Assembly (NCBI GenBank): GCA_000727475.1
Contig: KL647318.1
Coordinates: forward strand, 1,137,969 to 1,201,968
DNA: 64,000 nucleotides
Direction of reading: 5' to 3'
Source: Sarcocystis neurona
Lineage: Eukaryota; Apicomplexa; Conoidasida; Eucoccidiorida; Sarcocystidae
This document shows positions 53,578-64,000 of this stretch, one piece after another. Under the pieces are notes generated by a model. That model ran no database searches. It was given only the letters and a program-made list of their open reading frames with translations, and was not told the origin of the DNA. Numbering within the stretch: position 1 is the stretch's first letter; every line of letters starts with the position of its first letter. A program made the position numbers and the translations under genes.

Positions 53578-56500
53578 ATGTCTGGGGTGTCTCAGGAATC
53601 CCGTTCTTCTCCGCTGAAGAGAAGAAGGCCCCGACAGAATAGCAGGAACATCAACAGAAGCCGGAGCAGCAGCAGCGCAAGCAGCAGCAGCGGAAGCAGC
53701 AACAGAAGCAGCAGCCGAAGCAGGAGCAGCAGCAGGAGTCGGAGGCAAATACGTGAGCAAGTGGATTCGTCAACAGAGGAAGAGGAAGAGGAGGAGGAGG
53801 AGGACAGGGAGACCCGGTCGCTTGAAGAAAGCTGCAGCAGCAGCTCCAGCAGCGACTTGAGCAGTTTGAGCAGCAGCAGTTTCTGCAGCAGCAGCAGTTT
53901 AAGCAGCAGCAGCAGTTTTAGCAGCAGCAGCAGTTTCAGCAGCAGCAGCGTCAGCGAGGAAGAAGAGAGCAGCGACGGGGCTGGTGCTTCTGGTGGTGCC
54001 GACGAGGTGGCGCCGAGGAGGAGAAAGAAGAGGAAGATAAGCAGCAGCAGGAAGCAGCAAAGCCGCGGGCAAAGGAAGCAGCAGGACAGACAGCACCACA
54101 GGAGAGAAGCAAAACAGAAAGGAGATGCACGGAGAGGGGAAATAGCAGAAGACTACTGGACGCGCCGTGGAGGAGCGTTCTCGCTGTTGCGTCCTTCTCA
54201 TGGCAGCAGCGGCAGTACTTTGTCGCAGTTGCTGAGGCGGCAGCTGCTGCTGCTGGCCAGGCGACTGCTGCTTCAGCCGAGCTTCCACTTGTTAACGCAG
54301 CAGCTTCCTCGCGCATGCTCTGCTGCAGCAGCAGGTAGAAGAGAGGCAGAAAGGGCGACGAAGGCGGCGGCAGGGAGAAGAGAAAGGAGGGGAGGACGCG
54401 CCGCACACGAAGTGGAGCTCGCGATAGTAGCAGCAGAAAGGAAAGCAGAGGAAGAAAACGAAGATGTGCCCACAACAGCGACGGAGTGTACGTACACCGC
54501 AGCAGTGCAGCTGCTGGCATTGCTGCTTAAAGGCGTGGGGCCACGGGGACGAGTCGGCTTCGAACTGCTGCAGCTCGTAGACGAATGCGTCGCCCGTGGA
54601 GGAAGTGAGCAGCACTTTGCTGCTGCCGCTGCTACTGCTGCTGCTACTGCTGCTGCTAGTGCGGCTCACCCAAAAACGGCAGCTTCGCTTCCCTGTCCTT
54701 CCTGGCGCAGCGCCAGAAGCAGCAGCGGTGGTGGCGGGGAGGAGCCGCAGCAGCGGCAGCAGATGGGAAGGGGAGAGGCCCCGGGGGGGCAGGGCCAGCC
54801 TCGAGCCACAGCAGCAGCAGCCAACAGCCCTGACGCAAGGGCAGCAGCAACAGATAACGCAGAGGACGCAGCCACAGCAGCGAGAGCAGCAGCAGGCGGA
54901 GAAACAGACGAGCCCGCAGGAGCAGCAGCAGGGAGAGCAGCAGCAGCGAGAGCAGCAGGGAGAGCAGCAGCAGGTGCAGCAGCAGCAGCAAGAGCGATGG
55001 TTGACGTTCAGTCGAAGTTGCTGCGAGGCGCTGCTGCTGCCACGCCGCTGCTTCGCGGCTTCGCCTGCAGTCGCCGTGTGAACGAGCTGCTCATGCGGCA
55101 GCGCCTGCAACAGGCCGCTTGGGAGGGCACCCGGTATGATATCTTCGATAAATTTTCTTCTCCACGAATCCACACACATACACACGAAGACACAGGGACA
55201 GAAGCAGAGAGAAGAGAGAACAGGAAGAAGAAGTGCCTTCATACGTCTATATCTGGGGGGACATACATATATGTCTCTGGATATATATGTGCATGCATGT
55301 ACGTATATATATATATAGGTATGTTTATCTCTACGTATGTATATGTATATATGTATATGTATGTATACTCCTGTATTCGTATACGTGTATATTTCTATCT
55401 GTCTACATATATATACAAATATACGCACATATATTTATGTATAGGTATGCATGTACGTATGTATGTATGTAGGTGTGTCTACGTATCCATGCGACTTCCA
55501 CAATAATATCAAGACTTCTATGTATTTCAGAGTGTATATGTATCCATCTATATATCTATATGATTTATATAGAGAGATGGAATATATAGTATAGATATAT
55601 ATATATGTATATGTGTATGTAGACGTATGTGTATAGGATTGTAAGTGTAGACGTGTGTGTGTCTATGGAGATTCCTGAGCAATTCAGAATTTTTGTGTCT
55701 ATTTATCTATCGTATATATCTTCTCTCTCTCTCTCTATACAAAGAGACCGAAAATATTTTTCTCTCTCTCTCTCTATATGAATGTAGACATGAATATATA
55801 TCTGTGTCTATCAAATACATATCGAGAGAAAGGGCGAGAGTGTATATATATATATATATGTATATGCATGTGTATGTATGCATATTTATATATATATGGA
55901 GGTGTGGACGTGTATATAGACGGATGCACATGAATGAATATATATATGTCTGCACGACTCTATATATGTATGTTTGTGTGAAGGGCAGGGGATCGAGGTG
56001 TATTTTGGGCAGGGAGGGCGGGGAGGGGGGGAATTCGAACTGCTGCTGCGTTGCCGCGGAAGTTCGCGTACATTTCAGGCGGCCGTCTCTTCTCAGCAGC
56101 ACGGAGGGGGTCTCTTCCTCCTCCCTTCAAAAAAAACAAACCTCTCCTCTATATATATATATGTATGTGTGTTTATATATGCGGCAATACATATCTCTAC
56201 AGTGCTACGTAATACAGTATACATATATATATAGAGAGAGAGAGACATCACTACATACATATATATATATATGTGTAGTGAGCTGCAGTATACATATATA
56301 GACGTATGTATGATGTGCTACAAAATCATATATATATGTATGGTCCATACTTTAATACATCCGTATATATATAGCAATATAAATATATATATAGGGCTCT
56401 GTATTTCTGTATAGATATGCTAGTGCTGGATATTTATGTGTATGTATACATGTAGAGATTCAACGAAGATATATAAGACGTTTATATATGGGGTATGGAC

Positions 56501-59500
56501 ACCCCAGAGAATTAAATATATATATGTCTCTATATATACGTATATACTGGGTCAATATAGAGCTGAAAATATACATATATATACATATATATATACATAC
56601 ACATACGTACATATATATACACATAAGTACATATATATATACACATATGCATATACATACGTACATATACATATATATATAAAGAGAGGGAGAGGGAGGA
56701 AGAAGGGGTGGGACGACATATATATAAATATAATAATATAAGAAAGGGGGGGACGACATATAAATATATAATAAGAGAGACAGACGCAGACAGATAGAGA
56801 GGGGAATGCGGCAATTAATATGCATGTACAGAGAAATATATCAGAGACACACGCAGACAGAGTGGATGCACGTTGATACATATATATACATATATATACA
56901 TATATATACATATATATATAGATATATAGATATATATATATACAGAAAGAGAGAGAGAGAGAGGACAGAGCGGCGGGACGATACATACATATATATATTG
57001 AGAGAGCATGTATGTTGATGCATACATATATATATATGTATATAAAGAGAGAGACACATTAGACAAGACACATATAGAGAGAGAGAGACACACAGGAAGG
57101 AAGCGTGGGACAATACATATATATATTGAGACAGACAGACAGAGGATGTACGTTGATACAAATATATATATAAAGAGAGAAATACATGAGACGGGACATA
57201 TATATATATATTGAGAGAATCAGAGAAAGAGAGAGGAAGGAAGGGTGGGACAATACATATATATACATATACATATATATATATGTATGTATATAAATAT
57301 ATATATGTATATATATATGTTGAGAGAGACAGAGAGACAGAGAGGATGTGCGTTCATACATATATACACACATACATATATATATACAGAGAGAGAGGAC
57401 GGAAGGGTGGGACAATACATATATATATACAGAGAGAGAGGACGGAAGGGTGGGACAATACATATATATATACAGAGAGAGAGGACGGAAGGGTGGGACG
57501 ATGCATTTATATATGGAGAGAGACACACGCAGACAGACAGAGATAGGGAAATGCGAGAGGATTGATATATATATATGTTTGGTGCGTTTAGTTGTTTATA
57601 ATGAACTTCGTGTGCATGTGCGCGAGTATCAGCTGCTGGAGAAGGTGCTTCTGGTGGGGATGTTGTAACATACAGTTGCGCTGCTGCTGCGCCACTGGCG
57701 GGCTTCACGGCTGCAGCGGTTCGTGTGTGTCTGCGCTGCTGCTGCTCGTTTGCTGCTCGTCAATGAAGTGCTGCTGCTTCTTCTCTTGCTCCTTCTTTTC
57801 CCCCCCTTCCCTGGGGGCTGCTGAGATTTCTGAGAGCTGCTGTTCTGCTGCGCGAGGCTGTGCTGCAGAATGTTAGAGGCCGGAGGAAATCCAGCACCAG
57901 CAGCAGGAACAGCAGCAGGACCAGCGGACGAGCTTGCGGTGTGTGCCGTAGTAACAGCCAAGCTCCTGTTCGCGCTTCACGCCGCTGCGACTCGCATGCA
58001 GCAGCAGGAGCAAGAACAGCAGCAGCAGGAGCAAGAAGAGCAGCAGGAGCAAGAACAGCAGCAGCGGGAGCAAGGACAGCAGCAGGGCGAAGAAGAAGAG
58101 GAAGAGAAGCAGACTTTGGGGGTGGAACAGCTGCAGCGGGAGATGGAGGAGCAGCAGCAGAAGAATTGGGAGAAGGTGCTGCAGCGCGTGCCTCGTGCGG
58201 TGGTTGGGGAAGCAGCTGCTGCGCTGCTGGCGGCAGTGAAGAAGCGCGTCTTCCCGCCCGTGCTGCTGCTGCTGCTCTTCGTCGCCTTCTACGACCGTCG
58301 CAAAGAGGTGAGTGATCTGCAGCTGCTGCTCCTCTCTGCTCCTCCGTCTTCTGCCCCCCCCCCGCCCCGCTCGAACCTCCGATGGACGTGTCTCTCCGCC
58401 GTCTCTGCGTCGGCCGCGTTCCGCTGCAGCGGCGCTGCTGCCGTCCTGCGTGGGGGGGAGACGGGGAGACACGTGTCTCGGCGTCTCGCATGCACGTCGC
58501 TTGACCAAAAGAAGGCACTCAGACGAAGAAAAAAAAAAGAAGAGGATGGGAGAATTTCCCTCGAGCATTTGTGCGGGGAGAGTTGTGTCTCTTTAAAAGA
58601 GACAGCAGCGTAGAGACGTGCATGCGGACGGTCACGTCTCCTTCTCTCTGTCTGCGAGGTTCTCTGCCTTCCCGTCTCCGTCTCCCTGTCTTTCGCTGTG
58701 CAGCTGTCTCTTGCTGCCACGTATATCCATCGAATATATACGGATGAACGCGGGCTATCGATAGACGTATGTATGTGTATGGGTGTGCAGAGATTTGCCG
58801 CTGTTTGAGACGGGGGAGAGTGTCATCATGCGAAGGACGCATGTAAACAGCTGCAGCTTCTATTCTCGTTTTCTTCCCGAGTCTCTGCCCTGGAAGTTCT
58901 CCTTGTAGAAGTGTCTGCTTCTTGGCTGTTACGTCCTGCGCCGCGGCCAGCCTCAACTGTGCACATGCGCAGAGAAAAGAAAGAAAATGTGCAAAGCGGG
59001 TGATCCTGTTGCTGCTGCTTCCGCTCCTCTGCTGCTGCTGCCTCTTCCACTCCTCTGCTGCTGCTGCCTCTTCCGCTCCTCTGCTGCTGCTGCCTCTTCC
59101 GCTCCCCTGCTGCTGTTGCTGCTTCTGCTCCCCTGCTGCTGCTGCTGCTTCTGCTCCCCTGCTGCTGCTACTGCTTTCGCTCCTCTGCTGCTATCGCTGC
59201 CGCTGCTGCTGCTATCGGTGCTGCTGTTGCTGCTGATGCGGCTGCGACTCCTGCTGCTGCTGCGGTGGCTGCTGCTGCTGGAATTTTGGCTGCTGTTGGT
59301 GATTTGTGGGTGAGAGTTTCGCCCTGCCCTTTTTTCTGTCGTGCTGCGCGGCCTGCTGCCGCTCCTGCTGTGAAATGGTGCAGCGCTGGCGTTGCGTCGC
59401 GGTGGTCCGCGATCTGCTGCGTGTGATGCCGATGCTGCCGTTTCTTCGAGACACCTACGCAGAGCTGCTGCTGGTAACTTTTCTTCCCCACCCACCTCCC

Positions 59501-62395
59501 CACAAATGCGTGACTTTCGCTTCTCTTCCGCTTCGTCTCTGGCTTCCTCTTCTTCTCTCGACACACACAAATATGTGTATGTGTGACTACCTATCAGTCA
59601 ATCTATCTCTGTGTCTATCTGTCTCTATATATCCGTCTGACTATCTATCTACTCTGTATCTGTCTATACATGTAGAAGTATTTACATCCCTATACCAATC
59701 CATCGGTCTCTCTATCTCTCTCTATATATCCATACATATATGTATGTGTATCTGTCTGCCTATCTGTGTCTCTCTGTATATCTATATCTATATATCTATT
59801 GGTCCGTATCAATCTCTTCTATCTATAAGCCTATACCATATTTATCTTTCTTTCTCTATATTTATGTCCCTATCTGTGTCTCCATCGATACCTATCAATA
59901 TCTTCGTCTATGTGTATGTATCAATCTCTCTACATCTCTATCTATCGCTATATATATCTGTATCTATCTATATCTATATCTATATATGTCCTTATTATTC
60001 TACCTCACTTCTACATCTGTCTTCCTATATCCTCTCCAAATATGTAAATCTATCCATACATATATATATAAGTATATATGTATGTGTCTATATCTATATA
60101 GCTCTCTCTCTCTCTATATATATGTATATAAGTATATATGTATGTGTCTATATCTATATAGCTCTCTCTCTCTCTATATACATATATATATCTGTGTAAA
60201 TGTATCTCTCTGTCTGTATCCCTTCCTCTGTGTCTCTCTCTACATATATACGTATGTAAACCTACCTATCTATATCTATATATCTATATATCTATATCTA
60301 TATCTATGTATCTATATATATATATATATCTATGTATATCTATCTATCTCTCTATATCTATTTATATCTATCTATATCTATATCTCTATATATATATATC
60401 TATATATCTATATCTATATCTATATATATCTATATCTATATATATCTATATCTATATATCTATATCTATGTATCTATATATGTATCTATCTATATCTATA
60501 TATATCTATCTATATCTATATCTATGTATCTATATATATATCTATGTATATCTATATCTATATATCTATATATCTCTATCTATATCTACGTATCTATATA
60601 TATATGTATATCTATCTATCTCTCTATATCTATGTATATCTATCTATATATATATATCTATCTATATCTATATCTATATATCTCTATCTATATATATATC
60701 TATATATCTATATCTATATATATATATATGTATGAATATCTACGTATCTGTATCTGTGTCGATCTATATATATATATATGTCCGTTTCCCTGTCCGCGTG
60801 TATCTCCACATGCATGCGTATACATCTCTAATCCTTTTATATCGATCTGCATGAAAATGTGTGTGTCTATTTGTGTCTCTCTATATGTATAAATATATAT
60901 ATAAATACATATATATATATCTCCTCACATATGTATCCACCTCCCTCTCTTTATCCACAACAGCATATACACAGACATACATACATATAAACATCTGTAT
61001 ATGAATATGTATACGCACATACATATATACATATATATATGTATAGATAAATTGGGAGATAGATAAATCTTTGTATATTCGTCCTGGTCGTCGAAAGTGT
61101 GTCGATTTGGTCCATTTGTTTTTTGGTGGGTCCCTACACGAATATCTACGCATGTCCATATGTCTGTGTGTAGTAGAGCAGCAGGAGATGCGTGGACACC
61201 AAATTGGACTCCATTTGGAGACATTTTTACCGGAATTTCTTCCTCTCCCTTTTCCTCGTCAGCATGCAACACACTCACTTTCACTGTAGAGATGCAGGCA
61301 TGCCAGCAAATATATAAATGTGCATGTCTCTATACATATAGAGATACCACATATTGGGGTGCACCTATACGTGTCTGTGTGCATGCAGATATTAATATAC
61401 ATATCCACATATATATATGCTTGTGTATAGCCAGATGCTGATGTGAATATTCGTGTATCTGTAGACATATAACATATATATATTCGTGTCTTTCTGTCTC
61501 TCTACATATATAGAAATGGGGGGGAGGGAGTCTGTGCTGCTGCATATCCGCGGAGAACAACCCCGCCCCTGTGTCTTCTTGCGGGGTTCGTTGCGGCATT
61601 TCGTGGGGAGTTCTTCTCCGACCAATCGCATCTCCTGCTGCTGCACGTCTCCTCCTCCTCTCCGCCTCCTCGCCGTCTCCGAGGCGAAGTGGAGACGCGA
61701 GCCGCCTGTCTCGTCTCCCCTGCTGCGTCTCCGTGTCTCCGTCCTCTCGCATATATGCGTGGGTGTGTGCCCCTCCTTCTTCGCGGTGAGGACGCTCGGC
61801 AATTGGGGGGGTGCGCGGCGTGGGGAGTGGAAAGGGGGGGAAACTTCTCTCTGGCAGGACCGCCCACACGCCACGCGCGACGCTCCTCGTTTGTCTGCTT
61901 CAGGCCGGCCTCACGAAAGAGCAGAAGAAGAAGCAGCAGCAACAGCAGCAGCGATCCCAACACGACGACGACGACGAGGAGGGGCAGCAGCAGCAGCGGC
62001 CGCGTCTCGACCGCGACCAGCAGCATCTGTCCGACGTCCCGGGGGCGTCTGCTGCAGCTGCTGCTGCTACTCCTGCTGCTATTGCTTCTCCTGCTGCTAC
62101 TGCTTCTCCTGCGGGTACTGCGTCTCCTGTGGCTACTGCATCTCCTGCGGCTACTGCTGCTGCTCCTGCTACTGCAGCTGCCGCTGCACCGCGTCTTGCT
62201 CCTGCGTCGTCCAGGAGACTCGCAGAAGATCGACAACAGGAAGCAGCAGCAACGGCAGCAGCAGCAAGTGGTGTGTTTTCTGACTCGCTGTTTAAATTCA
62301 TTGCTCAAAGTGCGGTTCGCGCTGCAGAAGAAAAACAGGAGAGACAAACGCGTCGGCAGCTGGTGCGTGGCGTGCTACTTCCTTCACTCTCCTGA
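53578..62395 (+). CDS. Four-exon gene, 858 residues, Ser/Arg-rich N-terminus
   Basis: Exons 53578-55133, 57869-58307, 59384-59473, 61904-62395. Joins are phase 2, 0 and 0, and total coding length is 2577 nt, exactly 859 codons with the stop. Start ATG 53578 ([20 protein letters not shown]). Residues 20-190 are Ser/Arg then Glu and Ser runs, with a Lys/Arg block; then [40 protein letters not shown], an Ala-rich stretch and [20 protein letters not shown]. Exon 2 has EQ repeats and [20 protein letters not shown] (one hydrophobic helix). Exon 3 reads [20 protein letters not shown]. Exon 4 has Gln, Asp and Ala/Pro runs and [20 protein letters not shown] at the end. The SR/acidic start suggests a nuclear or nucleolar protein, an inference from composition only. 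Donors GTGAGT and GTAACT and acceptor ttgtctgcttcag are good. Confidence 0.6.
55134..57868. repeat. First intron: TA repeats and a 43-bp GA/TA composite repeat family
   Basis: Between the first two exons of the 858-residue gene. gacggaagggtgggacaata (last copy gacgatg) occurs at 57398, 57441 and 57484 with 43-bp spacing, and diverged copies of GGGTGGGAC flanked by TA runs occur near 56700, 56745, 57105 and 57240. A G-rich island at 56010-56130 might hide a small exon. The segment 57588-57665 reads [20 protein letters not shown] but stops at TAA and has no clear donor. Confidence 0.6.
58308..59383. other. Second intron of the 858-residue gene
   Basis: It opens with GTGAGT, is CTG- and CT-rich with a C8 run at 58353, and holds an imperfect CTG/CTC repeat at 59030-59280 (TCCTCTGCTGCTGCTGCCTC units). 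It ends tgtgaaatggtgcag. No separate gene supported. Confidence 0.5.
59474..61903. repeat. Third intron with a long TATC/TCTATA microsatellite
   Basis: From 59580 to about 60780 the plus strand is nearly all combinations of TATC, TCTATA and TATA. A 60-bp block (agtatatatgtatgtgtcta core) at 60061-60120 is repeated almost exactly at 60121-60180. GC-richer DNA follows from 61510 to the acceptor at 61903; open frames there are on both strands and unsupported. Confidence 0.65.
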
Positions 62396-63346
62396 CATAT
62401 CAGTACAACTGTTGCTGCTACTGTTGCTGCAACTGCTGTTGCTGCTCATCTTGCTGCTGCTGTTCGTGCTACTCGTATTGCGGATGCCGCTCGTACTGCT
62501 GCTGCTGTTGCTGCTACTCGGGTAGCTGGTGCTGCTCGTATAGCTGCTGCTCTTGCTGCCGCTCCTGCTGCTGTCGCTGTTGCCGCTGCTGCTGCCCTTC
62601 CGAGTGTTGTCCACGGCTCCTCCTCCGCAACAGCTGCTCCGTGGCCGCAGCATTTGATAGCAGCTGCTGCGTCTCTAAGTTGCAGTGTGATCCTCGGGCT
62701 TTTCTTCCTCTTTCCTTCTCATGTTCCTCAGCTACTGCGCAGCTCTGCTGCTGCTGTTGCTGTTCCCTGCCGCTGCTACCGCGACTCTAGACATCTGCTG
62801 GCTGCTGCTGCTGTCTGAGGCAGCTGCTGCTGCTGCGCCCCGGCCGCAGTTATGTTCTTCAAGCTGCTGCTGCTGCTGCCCCCTCGCGGCTGCTGCTGCG
62901 AGCTGCTGCTACTGCTGCAGCAAGCACCGCCTCCAGTGGCCGGTGCTGCTGCCCTCATAATTATTAGCGATCTCTGCTGCAGCCGGCTTCCACAAACTTC
63001 TGTTGTCTAACCGCAGGTGTAGCTGCTGCTGCTGCTGCGTTGGTTCACTTCCTGTTGCTGTCGTGTGGTGGCTGCTGCTGCGTAGGTGTAGCTGCCGCTG
63101 CGTAGATGTAGCTGCTCTTGTGTAGTTGCTGCCGCTGCTGCGCAGATGAAGCTTCTGCTGCTGCTGTGTTGGGGCAGCTGCTGCCGCTGTTGCGCTGGTG
63201 GACGTGCTGCTGCTGCTGCTGTTGCGTACGTGTCGCTGGGATGTGGGCACGTCGATGTGGGGTTTTTGCGGGCGCTGCTTCCGCTGATTTGCTGTTGCTG
63301 CTGCTGCTGTTGCTGTGTGTGATGCAGGCGAGGGCATGCAAAGGAT
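62396..63346. other. CTG-rich block after the 858-residue gene
   Basis: Almost continuous CTG/GCT on the plus strand. Minus-strand frames (63007-63563) are Gln/Ser/Ala-rich with imperfect repeats of SSSYTCGAAAAT type. Could be the 3' exons of the minus-strand gene at 63347-63937 or untranslated. Strand and boundaries not resolved. Confidence 0.35.
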
Positions 63347-63937
63347 TTATACGGGCCCACTGGTAATGAAAAATGTTGCGGGGATGTATTCCCCTCCTGC
63401 TGCTGCGCGTATGTTTTTGCCTTCTGCGGCTGCAGCATTTCTTTCGTTGCTTCTCTGCTGCTGTTGCTGAGAGAGCACTGCTGCTGCTGCACCCTCCCCT
63501 CTTGCTGCTTCTGCTGCGCTGCCTGTCGCACTGCCGCTCGTCGGGTCCTCTGATTTCTTGCACTTGCTGCTGCTCATCCAGCTGCTCCTCTTTCGGGGTG
63601 CTGCTGCTGCTTCTTCCTTGTTGCTATACCGACGTTCCTGCTGCCTTGGTGTCTTGGCAGCTGCGTCTTTGCTGGCAGCTGCTCTCCTCGTATCAACGTC
63701 CGCCTTCCTCCGCGTCTTCCTGCGCCTGGTGTGTGCTGCTCTAGCTGCTTCTGCGGTTCTCCTTGCTGCTGCTGCTGCTTCCTGACCTATTCTGCTGCCT
63801 CTGCTGTTTGAAGGTGCTGCAGATTGTGCTGCTTGTGTGTCGCGCTTCCTTGACGCAGAGTCGTGCCGCAGGTGCCCAACAGCCGCAGCGTTTGCTGCTG
63901 CCGCTGCTGCTGCTTGCAAAAAGACTTGCTGCTGCAC
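63347..63937 (-). CDS. Gln/Ala/Arg-rich open frame, unknown
   Basis: About 196 codons on the minus strand with mixed, charged residues between Ala and Gln runs: TRRRKTRRKADVDTRRAAAS, KTPRQQERRYSNKEEAAAAP, ending GGEYIPATFFITSGPV. The 5' end must lie to the right, perhaps outside the window. The opposite strand gives Leu/Cys runs over most of the interval, which favours minus, except for the last 115 bases where a plus-strand exon is also plausible. Confidence 0.33.
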   Translation of the reverse strand: MQQQVFLQAAAAAAANAAAVGHLRHDSASRKRDTQAAQSAAPSNSRGSRIGQEAAAAARRTAEAARAAHTRRRKTRRKADVDTRRAAASKDAAAKTPRQQERRYSNKEEAAAAPRKRSSWMSSSKCKKSEDPTSGSATGSAAEAARGEGAAAAVLSQQQQQRSNERNAAAAEGKNIRAAAGGEYIPATFFITSGPV

Positions 63938-64000
63938 TGCTGCAGTAGTAGCACTAGTAGTGGGGGCTGTAATAGAAATAGTAGGAGCAATGGGGTACTT
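63823..64000 (+). CDS. Cys-rich exon with a hydrophobic segment, cut by the window edge
   Basis: After an AG at 63821-63822 (tgaaggtgctgcag) the frame reads CAACVSRFLDAESCRRCPTA, an Ala run, CKKTCCC, then AVVALVVGAVIEIVGAMGY to the end of the window. The mixture of spaced cysteines and a hydrophobic stretch suggests a secreted or membrane protein. It conflicts with the minus-strand frame just described. Low confidence. Confidence 0.25.

Noticed and set aside
1..64000. Telomere-like TTTAGGG/CCCTAAA arrays typical of Eimeria tenella repeat-rich segments
   Set aside because: Looked for and not seen as an array anywhere in the window.
1..64000. CRISPR arrays, tRNA, rRNA, IS elements, bacterial operons
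   Set aside because: Direct repeats present are tandem without spacers; no tRNA cloverleaf, rRNA core or transposase was recognised; gene structure is clearly spliced eukaryotic.

Overview
The window reads as nuclear DNA of an eimeriid coccidian (Apicomplexa, Eimeria-like). Candidate exons are full of CAG/CTG triplet runs that give runs of Gln, Ser and Ala. Genes are split into many exons by introns made largely of TA, CA/TG, CTAT and GA microsatellites. Several exons fit parts of a flagellar protein, as expected of a coccidian with flagellated microgametes. I see no bacterial operons, plasmid or phage genes, CRISPR arrays, rRNA or tRNA. Species cannot be fixed from sequence alone.

Layout. 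1-5.4 kb: dense CAG/CTG blocks open on both strands, plus a gene broken by frame changes (3966-5365). 5.4-12.7 kb: repeat-poor DNA with short plus-strand exons ending at a clear terminal exon (stop at 12693). 14.2-42.6 kb: a very long plus-strand gene, or two adjacent ones. Its first part has an FWEHARA segment and an ASH-like beta segment as in MYCBP-associated protein (MYCBPAP, the C2a central-apparatus protein called FAP147 in Chlamydomonas). Its second part carries a stretch resembling a decayed phosphoglycerate kinase fold. 43.2-47.0 kb: a four-exon unknown gene. 47.5-53.05 kb: repeat-poor DNA with several plus-strand exons and a coding block broken by a frame change. 53.6-62.4 kb: a four-exon gene whose phases close exactly into an 858-residue Ser/Arg-rich protein. 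62.4-64 kb: another CTG/CAG block, with a minus-strand Gln/Ala-rich frame and a plus-strand Cys-rich exon cut by the window edge.

Method and limits. Gene models come from reading GT/AG splice signals, checking that exon phases agree, and judging residue composition by eye. No homology search was possible. Exon junctions with matching phases are the firmest part. Product names are inferences, and in CAG/CTG blocks even the coding strand is uncertain. Two apparent frame changes lie on homopolymers inside one long exon, so assembly indels are likely in places.
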